DNA of 64,000 nt from Bombus terrestris (Eukaryota; Arthropoda; Insecta; Hymenoptera; Apidae). The DNA lies in contig NC_063280.1 in NCBI RefSeq assembly GCF_910591885.1, positions 3,968,001 to 4,032,000 on the forward strand, written 5' to 3'. The notes beneath the pieces are model-generated. The model saw only the letters and a list, made by a program, of their open reading frames with translations. It did not search any database and had not been told where the DNA came from. The position numbers and the translations under genes were made by a program. Within the stretch, counting starts at the first letter, position 1; every line of letters begins with the position of its first letter. Positions 47,331 to 59,960 of this stretch are shown in pieces.

Positions 47331-49325
47331 ATTAAAGACGTTATAAGCGAATGATGATGCAGGTTGGAGAATGTTAGAAAGCAGGATGGCAGCGTGGTCG
47401 ACGATAGGTTCTTCATTGTTAATAAGTAATTTGTCTTGGTATATGAATTCGATAACGGAATGATGATTAATGAGTAAATAAGCGAACCCTTTCACTGCCG
47501 ATGAGAGCGACGATGTGTAATAATAATTATATCGGAAAATTTAAAATAACTTTCCACGTGGGTTCTAGATATAATTATTTATCTAAGGCTAATGTAACTT
47601 TCGCTTAAGAATAAATAAAATATGGTATGAAAGGTTTTTGTTGGCAAATCCTTTAAATGCAAAAATTTGTAAAATAAAAAGAATGAAAGTAACGAATAGG
47701 TAGAAAGATGCATCAAGTGTTACAAATTTTTACAAAATTTTTATATTTTTCGAACGAAAATGGATTAGATATTGATATAAAGAGCACGGTAGCGGAACCG
47801 CATGAAAATTTTGCAAACTCAAGATTTTTCCATTAAATTTTATACAAACTGTTCTCTTCTAACTATCGCTCTAATAAAAATCCGGTTCACCAAAGCAGTC
47901 ATGTAAAAATTGAATGTATATTCTGTGCGAAAAAATTCACTTATTACTAAAATTAGTCTAATAAAACATTCTTCGTTTTAAAAGTTAGAACATAGACAGA
48001 ACATAATTGATACAAAAGCCTATTTATTATCTATCTATTAGTATCTATCTAGGTACTTCACTTACTCGATACTAATACAAATAGCTAACCTATCAAGTTA
48101 TAAAACAGTCTAATGGACGAAAATCCGAATATCAAAATAGTCTGAGATCAAAATCACATATCTATTTCAACGTCAAACGTAATCCTGAACTACTACCTTT
48201 CAAAGTACCGAATATTAATCTATCAAAATCATATACGCTCCTGCTCGAAACAAACTTTTTCTAAAGGATAAGAATATTACATTTAAATATAAAATTTAGT
48301 TTATTAAAATTGAAATTAATTTTAATTAATTAAAATTGAAAAAATGAAATAAAACTGTACAGTATCTGTTACACTTTATAGCATAAAAGAATATCACGAA
48401 TAAGATATCTATCGACTTAAGGAATTCATTCTTTCCTCTTAAATTTTAAGATGCTCTGATCTTTAAGATGATCTGATTTCAGATAGGGGCGTATATCGAA
48501 TAATTATTTTACCGGATAATATTCCTATATCCCCGTTCTATCCTTCTCAGACCCCATTTCCGAAAACAGTTACCTCGCGCTAGCTTTTCGGACAAGCCTT
48601 CTTAAGGGACTATCAGACCATAATACGTTAGATTAATTAACGTAATCGTAATGAGACGATCTCATCTCGACGCACAATGTGGGCTACCCGATATCGCAAG
48701 TGTCTTGATGTCCTCGTGCGTGCACACGGCAACATCTACCTGTAATACGTCCACGCGAACGGCGCGCGCGCGCGCACACACACATACAGGTCAGCCGTGT
48801 ATTACTGACAAGATAGGTCGAACAATGGCTTCCATTACGGCTAGAGACTGGCTGAGTTAATGGGCAAATTGTCTGCTAAGTCATTTAAAGGGCTAAACCC
48901 GGTGCAGGCGCAGGCCTCGCTCTAGTCTCTTCACGCGGTTTGCTGACAATCGATGCAATTAGATCGATGGTGTGCCGCCTAAGACCCGATAACCTCGCGA
49001 AATTTTCGACCGGAATACGCGGAAAGTTCGATTGAATTGCGATCTCTGATCGGTCAACGTTGGTTAGCCGGATTATCTTTGATAAAAGATTTCCTGCAGA
49101 CCGAATTAGAAAATTAGAAGCTTGAGACACTAAGCTTCTTGAAGATTACTAATTCAGACAGACACGATATAAGGAAACTTTGACTTTGTCGTGAACGTGA
49201 ACTCAGCACCATGTAATCGCGATATCTGCCGATATAAATAGATTGCGGATGTTTATGCATTTGCAGATAATTTAAAAATGCAAGATGTATATAATATGCA
49301 AGAATATATGAAATATGTAAAATAT
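47331..49325. other. AT-rich non-coding block
   Basis: I see no supportable gene. It includes a self-complementary AT stretch at about 48297-48345 (repeats of TTAAAATTGAA and its inverse), short TATCTA direct repeats at about 48030-48050, and the alternating GC/CA tract listed separately. Confidence 0.5.
48762..48785 (+). repeat. Alternating (GC)n(AC)n tract
   Basis: GCGCGCGCGCGCG runs directly into CACACACACA, giving about 24 bases of strict purine-pyrimidine alternation. This is the sequence type most prone to Z-DNA. Confidence 0.9.
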
Positions 49326-49327
49326 TA

Positions 49328-49534
49328 AGCTGTCCGAAAAGTTTCTTTCGTTTCATAAGGTGATAATAGATGAACAACTATTTCTGTTTTATATTAGTTT
49401 ATTGAATTATGCACGAACGTATTAATAGAAATAGAATGAAATGGATCATACCTAATTCAATAAAATAATATAAAACAGAAATTGTTGTTCATCTATTATC
49501 ACCTTATGAAACGAAAGAAACTTTTCGGACAACC
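49328..49534. mobile_element. Near-perfect palindromic mariner-type MITE (family B)
   Basis: Two inverted arms of 82 bases (49328-49409 and 49453-49534) flank a 43-base centre. TA lies on both sides (49326-49327 and 49535-49536). Both arms carry ATAAGGTGATAATAGATGAA, and the outer ends are AGCTGTCCGAAAAG and its near-inverse with GGACAACC. Its length equals that of the 16264 element, to which it is closely related in inverted orientation, but here both arms are of one type. No coding sequence. Confidence 0.88.
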
Positions 49535-49536
49535 TA

Positions 49537-50325
49537 ATAGAACGCACACAAGAATATTTAATGTCTATAACAAATCTCTATATTTAGTTCTCGTTTCTGT
49601 AATTATATTCATAAGAACGTAAAATTCCTACAAACATCCGCAGTCTAGTTATGAATTTGCGTAGAATTGACTAGTCACTATGTATTATGTTTATTACGAC
49701 ACAACAACTGACCCGTTTCTCCTTCCGGGCATCGAATAGTGAATACGCAAATCAAATGTATGTATATTTTATTCCGTATACTAAAATGTATCTATTCGAA
49801 TACATTATTCGATTACATTCGATTATAAGATACGTTATTCGAAACTAAATCTTAAAAGTCCATCGATAGCAAACATTCGTGTGTCCTATGTATATGATTG
49901 CGTGAGAGAAACTTGTCCTATCGATACGTTTCTGTTTGGCGTGCAAATTTCCATTACTAAGCGTTAGCGAGTAGAAGCAATTGAGAAGTATAAATTCACA
50001 TATCGATTATATGTCTATATAAATTTTAACAAAAATTTCACAAAAATTGTCTATGTAGTAGCACGGCAAAATGAAGTAAGAAAAAGCGGTTTACTTAATA
50101 GAAATATGCAAATAATAAAACGAGAATGTACAAACTCTGACATTTAAGCCTGGCGCAACAAATAAAGACCTACCCTACGCACATTCTCTCAGCAAAGCAA
50201 GTTCAAGGACCATCGACATCGAGCGTAAACAGGAGGGTAGCGGCAGCGACTAGAGGGTGGGGGTTGTGAAATGCGGCAAGGCAACAATATGCTACAAGTT
50301 CGTTGATCGTAACAAGGGTACTCAC
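49537..50325. other. Non-coding block
   Basis: AT-rich sequence with short ATTCGATTACATTCGATTA-like direct repeats at about 49790-49845. No supportable gene. Its right end would be the first part of an intron if the neighbouring minus-strand exon is real. Confidence 0.45.
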
Positions 50326-50491
50326 TCTGGCTGGCAGGACGTTTTCCTAGCAGCACCAGTTCCGAGTGATCCTCTTCGCTTATCTCCGGTTCGCGGCACC
50401 ACGTCGTGCTCGTTCCTTCTCGGCCGGTTATAGGATGCACCACTGATCGATCGCGACACGACCACGTGGCGATCACGAGCGAGCCGTCCAA
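50326..50491 (-). CDS. Candidate minus-strand exon with GTGAGT donor
   Basis: On the minus strand, from about 50491, the frame reads DGSLVIATWSCRDRSVVHP and later SEEDHSELVLLGKRPASQ. It then reaches CCAGA followed by GTGAGT (intron from 50325), a strong donor core although the last exon base is A. The upstream side is pyrimidine-rich without an AG close by, and there is no ATG, so the left boundary is uncertain. It could be part of a 5' exon or an untranslated exon. Composition is balanced (Asp, Glu, Ser, Trp, three Cys in about 55 residues). No family is recognised. Confidence 0.27.
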
Positions 50492-52139
50492 TGGGGAGAC
50501 AGGAGCGAGCGAAGAAGAATAAACAGAAAACGACCGTGCACGAAGGTCTTTCGAACTTGTTAATCGCGACGACGAAAATTCTACAGTCTATATATGGAAA
50601 TTTATTCCAAATGTTTATTTAAAGTTTAATTGAACTTTATTCGATAACATCGTTCGTTAAGTGGCAGTAATTTCACAGCGAATAATTCTTCGAAGTAAAA
50701 TTGAATACCGCTGATTTTTGTTAATTGCTGGTTAATTGCAAATATACACGATGGCGATACGAAAACACGTGACACCGCGACGGTTGCCCGCGGCTGACTG
50801 AAACGACGGGGGAAGAAACGTCAGGAGTGTGCGCTCCCGAGTTCTCCTGGGACCGACTGATTCGGTCGAGAACACGTTCCAATTAAATTCTCCAAAGTTC
50901 GTTCCTAGTATGATTTTTTCCACGGAAATATGTAAATAGATTCTGAATGAGACGAAGAAGTCTGGCGAGAGATGATTGCAAGAAAGGGACGTAATATCGC
51001 TTCGCAGCGGAGAAGAACGTCGATGCTCGCCTGCTCGTGGCGGGCTTTTTTCGAGCAGAGACGGATAACCGCACGGTCTGGGCGCCGCGGAGCGACTGCG
51101 AGCCACCGCGTAAGGAAGCATCCGTGCCATCTAGCGGAACCCGCCGGAAAACGCGACCCTTCTACTGGTACGCGCTGGAGGGGACGACGATAGAGGGGAA
51201 GACGATCCATTTCTACGCTTCTCTATAATTCTCTTTCTCTATGTGTGTCTGTGTTACTTTGGGGTATATTTCTGAATGCCTGTGCTATTGTATCCCCTAA
51301 ATACTAGCGATGAAACTTTTATGCGATTTCAGACAATGAGGAACATCGGAAATCGGAAGCACCAAGTCTGACGTCTCACGACCATTGTGCGCTAATGTTC
51401 GTGCCCAAGGATCGGGCATCGATCGCTACTTGTGCAACGATCGAAGACACGGTTTAGCGAACTATGACGAGGAAAGATCGAGCGTTTGGTAAGAATCGCT
51501 GTACGAGGATGTAGAAATAATTGAGACGAATGGCTGGATGTACGAACATCCCTGAAGCCATGGCGGTCAACTGCATAAATTGAAATGCAAAGAGAAATGG
51601 CAAGTATAGACATTATCTTCTCAAACTTATCTTGGAATTTGCGATTACTTATGCTGTTTTTCTGCGGTAAATATCTTCATGGCAATAAGTCCGTTGCTTG
51701 TTAAAATTCAATTTTCAAAATCTTATACAATATGGAATTGATTAGTTTGATTGGCAAGATCAATTATTAGGAATGAGATACATGAGATATTGAAATATAA
51801 CGTCCACTTAGGATCAAAGAGACGCAAGAAGAACAGCAACGATAAACTGCATTTTCATCGCAACAAAATTTCTCAACTAGTAATTACCATTTGTCATTCG
51901 GAAAGATTTCACCTAAATACCTAAGGCTATTGGTTATGGCGAATAAGTATTCGAACGAACTAGTGTTCTAATGAACTCAATACGTTAAAGCAATCAAATA
52001 TGTATACGACTATTACTACTCTTACGTATGCGTATTGCGATCTGTAAATATTTTATCACTATGATGCTAGTTTTCCCAAATACTCATTCACTGTCAAACA
52101 TAGTTTAAAAGAAAATATCATAAAGATTGGGAGGAAGCA
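50492..52139. other. Mixed block with a GC-rich segment
   Basis: The stretch 50970-51200 is GC-rich and open in several frames of both strands, without a recognisable product. A GTAAGG word at about 51110 on the plus strand could be a donor. The rest (51240-52139) is AT-rich with nothing evident. Confidence 0.4.
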
Positions 52140-52560
52140 CGATCTGGAGCGGTACGAAAGCCGCCTAGACGATGCAAGTAGATTCAGCCAGCGCGGTCCA
52201 GACAGCACTAGCGGCCGAAACCTCGTGGTACCTCGTCTCGGGTTCCGTGCCCCACCAGCACGAAGTGCGGAAAGCGTACGCGGAAGCGCGGAAAAGCCGC
52301 AGGTGCGGGAGGCGGGGCGTGCAGCGCAAGCGCAGGTGCAAACCACACCTCCGCAAGCTCGGCCAGGGAGGAGCGAGACGCAAGAGAATCCGGAGAGAGG
52401 CTCGTGATTGGCGACTCTGTTCACCTGCTTGGTCCCGGTGTCCTTGCCGTTCTTCACCCCGTTCCCCTGATCCATCCCTCTCTACTGGCCAGAAAGACTC
52501 CCCCCGTTTCATCCATTCCTCCCCCGCGGCGAATACGGAATCTATTAATACACCTGCATG
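52140..52560. other. GC-rich island open in several frames
   Basis: This segment is much richer in G and C than the AT-rich DNA on both sides, with many CpG. On the plus strand two frames are open (one Arg/Lys-rich from ATG at 52172, one Ala/Glu/Gln-rich from about 52225), and at least two minus-strand frames are open as well. Simultaneous openness argues for composition rather than a single gene, but a coding exon or a CpG-rich promoter cannot be excluded. Confidence 0.4.
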
Positions 52561-53735
52561 ATGTTAGTAATCACCTTGCACCCCCCACCACACGACTGAT
52601 CTTCGTTTCATGACCGGTCACATCAGTTCTGGACCGATAAGGCGTGCACACGTCTTTCACACAGACTTGAAACTTTGCTATAGGGAGAACGAATAACGAT
52701 GACGTTGTTTAATGACGAATTTATGTGATAGAATGTGCATGTACGTTGGTTGCATTGTTGTATCGAATCGATAGTAGTCAGACATTCAGTAGAGAAAAGG
52801 AGCTTTTCTTCTAGTAAATAAAGAAGGACATAGGATGGTACATTATCAATTATTAGCACGTATTTTAGTCGAGAAGTAATAATTTTTATTTTATTTGATA
52901 TTTCACGTTAGAAAGCATACTGTGAAAGTGGAAAGTAAATATACATTCTCTGAAAATGATGAATCATTTTTAGCCGCCAATGTATATGATGGGAATAAAA
53001 TAAATAGGAAATGCAAACAGTGAAAGACATCTAATTCGTACTAAGTATCATCAAGTGTTCTAATATATATAGCCGACAATATAAGAGATGAGAAGAAGAA
53101 CTCGCTGTCGTAATTCAACAGTCTGATTAGTTAACACAAATACGATAGTTGAAAATTATTTAGAATGTTTTCTCAATGTATTATAATAGAAATATCTCAC
53201 AATGATAAGAAGTTTTCGCATGTGAACTTCGCTGGGAGCCAAAACGCTCGAACATACGTGTCTGACACTGATAGATAATTCTACTTTAACGCGAGCTAAC
53301 TGTTCTCGATGATCTTGGAGATATATCGATAAAACTATTAGAATATTTTGATAGGATCTTGATAAAAGAACAACGAAGAACCGAAAATTGATGAAATCTT
53401 TATTTTTTAATTATTATTGAAAAAAGTTTCGATTGATAGTGTTTGATTGTTTTAAAAGAAATTCCATAAATTTTTGTTTCGTACGTATCGTAATAGTTTT
53501 TTGAAAACTGATTGAATATGTATATTTGTGATACAAAATGAAAGATGTATTTCTTTGGGAGAAGCATTCATCTAATTAAAAGTTGATTCATGATTTTCAT
53601 CGCAAACATGGAACATGGTAGGTAAGCCGGTTACAGCGTAGCCAGTTTTTGTTTTCCGTAGAAGATTTGATGTGATCTGTTGGAAGGACAGTTACGATGC
53701 TCTGTATGAAAGTTGGCAGCAGGAGGAATTAATTA
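52561..53735. other. AT-rich non-coding block
   Basis: No supportable gene and no recognisable repeat. Confidence 0.5.
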
Positions 53736-53739
53736 CCCA

Positions 53740-53778
53740 GGAAGCCAGACGGGGCACTTTGATGTCCGACTGGCTTCC
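53740..53778. other. Compact hairpin-forming sequence
   Basis: GGAAGCCAG (53740-53748) and CTGGCTTCC (53770-53778) are exact inverses. Inside them, after an A-A mismatch, CGG pairs with CCG, and further pairs narrow the loop to about six bases. The whole could fold as a 39-base hairpin. It is GC-rich within AT-rich surroundings. Function is unknown. Confidence 0.6.
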
Positions 53779-54049
53779 GGCGAGCCACGTAAGGGCCAAG
53801 GTAATCGACTTTGCTCGTTTGAGCACAAGTCGTAGCTAACCACCTACGGCAGTGGATAACCTATGTGACAGACAGACGGCTGCCGTAGCTGCTTCAAAAG
53901 CGCACGCAACATCGAATAACATTGCTATTAACTTCTGCCCTGTCGCTTATCTGTCGCTCGGAAATTACAAAGATCAACCGCGATGCACGGTAAGCGTAGT
54001 CCCTTCCACAAAATATCGACGATATTTCTGTGAATTTTATTACGACATG

Positions 54050-54175
54050 AGTTTGATAAACTTGCGGATCTTTGAATTTTATATTAATTCTTTTAAATTA
54101 CGATAAGAATCTGATAAACTTGCAAACCTTCGAATTTGTTGTTATATATAATTCTTTTAAAATTAAAATTTACAT
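54050..54175 (+). repeat. Tandem duplication, period 58
   Basis: TGATAAACTTGCGGATCTTT at 54054 recurs as TGATAAACTTGCAAACCTTC at 54112. Each is followed by GAATTT and then AATTCTTTTAAA, so the unit spans about 58 bases and the copies are recognisably related. Confidence 0.7.
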
Positions 54176-55579
54176 ATACCTAAATGAAGTACAAGTCTAA
54201 ATAAAAAGTTATATGAGTAAAACTCAATGACAACGTATAATAATATTCTGTGACAAAGTAATCCGGCGATATTTCGTTTTGCAAAAAAATTCTTCGAAAA
54301 AAAGAATGTGAAAGCACGTATATCACAAGGGAAGCGCAAAATAACGGGAAAAATACTGTAATATATTAACTAAGAGGATGAATTTGTAGCGTGCTAGGCA
54401 GTGCCGAACAATGGTTCGCGCTGGAAACTTTAAAAAGAGCAAAGGTTAGGCCACCACCGTGTTCTGCACATAAATTATTTAGAACGTCAGAATGTCACGT
54501 GTTCGTAACGCGTCCTCCGCTCGTTTCATTCTACATCCCAATTTCAGAAACCATCATTTACCCCCAACAATAATAAAATCCATTTTACTCGTCGCATTAC
54601 TAAATCCAAATATACCATAAACGAAACTAATCCATGAAAATCCATTTTTTAATCTATTCGAAACGATCGCTATCGCTTATCTTGCTATATCGATTTTTAT
54701 GTAATAGAAGTATACAAAAGACCGAAGGAGGACACTTGACAAGCATAAAATGGCTCTCCCTAAACGGAAGCCAAGCCAGGCTGGATCGACTCGCGGAACA
54801 TAGTTAAGTCGGCGAGGCGCTAAGGGAAAGAACAATGGCTTATATAATGAGGCCGAGTGGCGTGGCGCAAAATAACACGTGGAAAACTCTCCGGCGGAAA
54901 TCCGGCTTTCCTCCGGGGACGAAATAATTACCTCGTGCAAATATTCGTAGGCACTCTTGCGCCCTATCCACTCTTCAACCTCCTCCAACCCCACCGCTCT
55001 CCTCCGCTTTATCCCTTCATGGAAGGTTTGGTCAAGATTTACATAAGAATAACCTGGAACAACAATCCCTCGAACAATTACCTCCGTATTTAGCCGGCCA
55101 TCGTCCCCCTCCAGGATCTCCTGCGACCGTATTATTCTAATAAGCCGTGCCGTCCTATCCAACAATGATATCCGTTCCGCCCGGGGATATACGTAGACTA
55201 AAATTATTCCTTTTATTTTTGAATCGCCCAGCGGGTCACGGTACTTCGTCCCCTTCTTGTTCCACACGCTGGCCGGTCCGAGGTCTAACCGAGCTCGTGC
55301 GATTTAATTAATGCCACGACCATTGTTTTTGGATAGAGACGCTCCTATTGTTCGATATATATACACGCGTACCACTACCACGATCCACTCGCTGCTTCAA
55401 AATTTCATAATACGTCCCATTTCGGATAGTAACATGTTAACCCCTTTTTTTCACTAGGATGAATTTCGAGACGAGAAAAAGAGTTTATGGCGCGCATACA
55501 GAAGCTGATAGCACTTGTACGAAATTATATAACATTAGATGAAGTGGAGTTTGTTGGTGACTGATTAACTGGTTTGTTT

Positions 55580-55775
55580 AAATGGTGATCGGATAAATCT
55601 ATTGCGGTTGATAGATCATTTTACCTGGTACTGTGAAGAAGTTTCGTCTTCGTCTTCGAAATTACGTCTTTGTTAGAATACTATTTTTATAGTTGTTACG
55701 ATGTTGTTTCGTCTGAACGGCGACTGGGTAAATCTACTGCGGTTGATGGGTCATTCTACCGTGAGGTTTGAAGTT
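55580..55775 (+). repeat. Diverged tandem duplication, period 135
   Basis: GGATAAATCTATTGCGGTTG at 55591 recurs as GGGTAAATCTACTGCGGTTG at 55726, and both continue with AT.G.TCATT.TACC. Similarity fades further on. There is no coding potential. Confidence 0.75.
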
Positions 55776-55779
55776 CTTA

Positions 55780-58700
55780 TGAAACTACGGCTTTATCGTC
55801 TCATACTATGTTTAATTCTGTGAAAATATATTACATGCAGAAAGGAAAAGAAAAAAGAGTAATAAAAAAGGAATAATAAATAAAGATTATATAGACCGAA
55901 TAAGGTAATCATAATTTCGTATGAACCATGCGAAATATAATCAAACTGTCCAATTCACGATTCTTCAAAGAAAATTCCTAAACTTACAACAGTACATTTT
56001 TGGAAATTTGTATTTTTGTAAAATATGTAAATAAAATTCATTGCGTTATATATTTTCTCGTACACCATAAAGTCTCATTACTGTTGTATTAAATGGCGAG
56101 AAAAGAATCGGAACAATCCTAATCACGAAAAGAGAAGATAACAAGGATTTTTACATTAAAAGATACGAACTCGGAAAAGCCGGATATAAGGTATCGAAGT
56201 AAGACTATTTTTCGCAGTGTCCGGCAGACGATCGAACCAGAGAACGATCGGTCCATTCGTTCGGCTTTCACCCGGTGACGCGATCTGATAAGTAAGAGAG
56301 AGGATTTGAGAGACTACGAAGTCAAAGAGCGATCTCGAGAGCTCCGGTTTGTAAGATCAAGTCGAGCCTGGCATCCCACAGACACGAGAGAGCGATATCG
56401 ATTCTCCCGAAGCGAACAACCTGAACGAGGCCTCTACGAGCACGCTCGATTTACGAGCGATTCGACGATAACGAGGAGACGAATGGAGAAGACAACGAGA
56501 TAAGATGAGATGCATGAGAGCCGTCCTGGTACCCGAAGAGACTTCGTTAACGAGATTACTACAAGCCCGACAAGTTTACTACGGCGAGGGATCGTCACTT
56601 TATAAAACTTCACCACCTGTAGTACGCGTGTCGCATGTAAGGTACGATTCAGATTTCTTCCGCAAACTCCAACGATTACAATGGTATACGTCGTGGGAAA
56701 GTTAAACGTTTTGGTTAAAATTTGTAGCAAAGGTGAAATTGTTTTATGAAAATATTTAATTAATGAAAAATAGAGACGATCCTTAAGAATTTACAATTCT
56801 TTATATCGCGTTTGTTTGTGTTTAAGTAGTGAATTGAATAAGCATTTCTCAACACACATATATATTATAACTTATAAGGCTATATTGTATTCATAAGAGG
56901 ATTGTTTTTGGTTTGAATATTTGTTTTAGTCATTTAAATATTGGGACAATATCACAGGATAAATATAAAAATTAACTGGCAAATTCCGCTGTATCGTTAC
57001 GCTATTCTGGCATGATTATCTTACTCGCTTCCCACTTCTAATAATTGATTAACAAAATAAATGTAGGATCTGATATAGAGGGATGGGGTTTAATTTAATG
57101 CACTTTATTAAAGATTTTTCTTGCAACAAACTTTAATAATTTTCACCTATAAACCAAAGAAATATTTGTACTTTAGACAGATTAATTAAATATTCGACCC
57201 TTATAATCATTGTGAGTCACCAATCGTTCATCAAATGAACAATGTTCTGATCTTCCCTGAATATGTATTGGATTTCTGTCCGATCATGAATCGAAACAAT
57301 AATGTATTCAAGGTTTATGACTGATTAGGTATTCCCGTTTGAATAAATGATACCGGTTTTTCCATCGAAACGTTAAGCACAGCATTGTCCGTAATTTTTC
57401 CCGCGCCACTAGCCTACTTGCGCTTGATAAGTGGCTGATAGTTTCGCGAAACAAAACGGATAAAGAGTGCTCTTCCGCCTTCCGTCTACCACGCAGTTTT
57501 CAGCTTATGAATTGCAAGGGACAAAATGTTCATCCGCTGTACGATCATCGGCCGGAAGTGAAACAGCGGCAACTCGGAAGCGGCTGAATGACGCAGAATA
57601 AAGTCGAGTTCGAAAAGAACCTCCCCTCGCTTTCCCCTTCTCCCTTTCCCTCGTTCCTCCACGTCTCTTCCTTTTTTTCATTTTCAGCGGTATAGAATGA
57701 GGTCGATAAAAAGCTGTAGGAAAATACAAGTTCTCGAGCCTCCTTCTCTTTCTTTCTTTCCCTCCTCTTTGCTTCTTGTTTTGTTTTCCCCGTCTAAAGA
57801 CGCGAATTACCAAGGATTTCGCTGAACGATCGTTTCCAGCCGTGTTTCTCTCTTCTCATTTTCTTCTCTCTCTCTCTCTCTCTCTTTCCCTTTTTTTTTA
57901 CCGCGGTTAATTTTCTAAACGAGGGTACTTTCGGAAATATAATTTGCTTATTGTTTGTCCGTTCGCAATTCAATTGCCGTCGAACAATCGCGTGGCCGTA
58001 ATTACGCGCGGGATTAACGCGAAGGTTCATTGAAATCGGTAAGAATCGCGCGCATTTGCCAAACCTGGGATTTTTAATCTACGAAATTGCACTCGTTTTG
58101 CCTCCACCCGAAATGGATGAATCTTCCGCGTTCTTTTTTTTTTCACCGTGTCTCGAAATTCGAGAAACTTTAGGCAAGACCTGTAAAGTGTTTATACCCT
58201 GTAAGTACATCCGTTCCAATTAACGTTGTAGACGAACTATCTGCTATTTCGGAGAACTAGCATTTTGTATAGAAATTCGTAATAGAATTGTATTCGCTCA
58301 AAAATGATCAGCTGTGATTACCTTGTTACTTGTTAAACTTCTATCATTTAAACGTAGCTCGTTATCGATTAATTTCCGGCTCTTTGAGAATATATATCAG
58401 ATAAAAATGTCCAATGAAAAATATAGTTTAAAACAAAATGAATAACGGTAAAAAGAGGGCCATGTAAAAGCAAATCGTACAGATGGCCAAAACACGCAAG
58501 CATCAAACTACTATAATTATTTTATTTCTTCGTTCTTCGAAACATCGCTAAATACTGAGAAAGTCTTAAGAGTCACGGTTGTCTGTGGAATATATACTCG
58601 ATATTTCAGGAAGACCTGCTCCCGCGAGACTTCGTATTTCATGCGAAAGATCTTACCGCGAGCTGAGTTCCGGCTTCGTGCGATCTTCTTTGCCTTCCGG

Positions 58701-59110
58701 TGCGAATTACGTTAGCAGGTCTACACGAGACGAAAGCAAGGACGAAACCACGGATCGACTATGATTTTCCAATCACTTTGGAACCAGCTTGCGCATAATT
58801 ATTAATTCAAACAGCTCCGCGATATTCTGTCCTTATTGCTCGCTTATTACCTTTATTCATTCAATTATCTCTTTGTTCCCTATAAAATAGAACATTTAAC
58901 GAACAATTAACGTGAAGTAACATTCTCGGGCAATGTAATTCTGCGCTTATAATTTCGCGTAATCACGGAGCAACGACGAAATTTCGAGACGAAATTGAAT
59001 TGACCTAACCACGAGTGAATAGACTCGTTCGAAAGCGGAACTGGTATGGAAAAAAGGAACGGAATCGACTAGAACGGCGAGAAGAACAACGACAACAACG
59101 ACGCTACAAC
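55780..59110. other. Non-coding block with pyrimidine tracts
   Basis: I see no supportable gene. Pyrimidine-rich stretches lie at about 57615-57675 and 57730-57795, and a (TC)n tract at 57865-57885. The first part (56700-57360) is AT-rich. Confidence 0.5.
57865..57885 (+). repeat. (TC)n microsatellite
   Basis: A perfect TC repeat of about 10 units followed by a T-rich run. Confidence 0.95.
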
Positions 59111-59960
59111 ATCGACGTACCTTCCCAGGTAAAAAACGAAAAAAGAAAGAAATAGAAAAAGGAGAGGGAAAACAGCGTGAAAAAGACAGACAGAGAAACG
59201 GAGGTTACGTACGTTCGCGAGTTAGAAAGAGAGCAGAAGCTCGGAGATAAAATCGTCGAGCGAGCAAGCCGTAGCTGAGCGCGAATTTAACAATAAACCT
59301 CTGTTGAGGAGAGAGATGGAGAGAAAAAAAGGCCGGAGGCGAGTTTTCACATTTAATTCGCGCTCGTCGGAGTGAAGCGGGGGGCGGAGGCCGGCTCAGG
59401 GATTAACGTCGCGAAATATCACGAAAATATGTAAATATATCGAGAGACAAGCAGCCGAGCGGTCGCAGCTAGGGTTGAAGTGGGACGAACTTTCGAGAGG
59501 GGTTTGCAGAATCGAGAGAAAGGAGAGGAAGTCTGCCATGGCAGACAGAGAGCGAGAGCAAGGGAAAAAAGTATGAGAGTAAAGCGGGAAAAGAACAGAA
59601 ACAGAGAAACAGCAGGGAAAGGGGGGAAAGAGAGCGAGAGAGATTTCCAGAGCGTAGAAGGCCCATTGAAAGATTAAAAAACTCGCTCGCGTGCTCCATG
59701 CCGAATCTATACTCACGGATCTTGCTTTTTTCCCCTGCCCCGCACTCTAGCGAGCGTACAAGTGCGTCCGTAAGCGGGACGATCCCGTAGGAACAACGTG
59801 GAGGGAGTGGAAGGAGAGAGACGGGACGGAAGAAACACGAAAGCGGAGACACAGAGGATAAAATAAAAAAAAACGAAGGAAGGGTAGAAGATAAAGAGGA
59901 AGGACTAGGAATGAGTGTACGCCAAAGAGAGGGGAAGAGGGAGAGCGAGAGAGGGGGGAG
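59110..59960 (+). repeat. Long purine-biased region
   Basis: For about 850 bases the plus strand is dominated by A and G, with a mixed interval around 59350-59480 and 59690-59780. Words such as GAGAGCGAGAGAGATTTCC, GGGGGGAGAGG and AGAAAAAAAGG are frequent. The bias leaves minus-strand frames open (Ser, Leu, Phe, Pro-rich) without indicating genes. Confidence 0.7.

Noticed and set aside
54677..55267. 196-codon minus-strand open frame
   Set aside because: It starts at GTG, its composition follows the local AT/GC pattern, and the C-terminal third is unlike a folded protein. Kept out of the gene list.
59396..59852. Minus-strand frames rich in Leu, Ser and Phe that look membrane-like
   Set aside because: They arise from the purine-biased plus strand. 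The apparent hydrophobic segments follow base composition.
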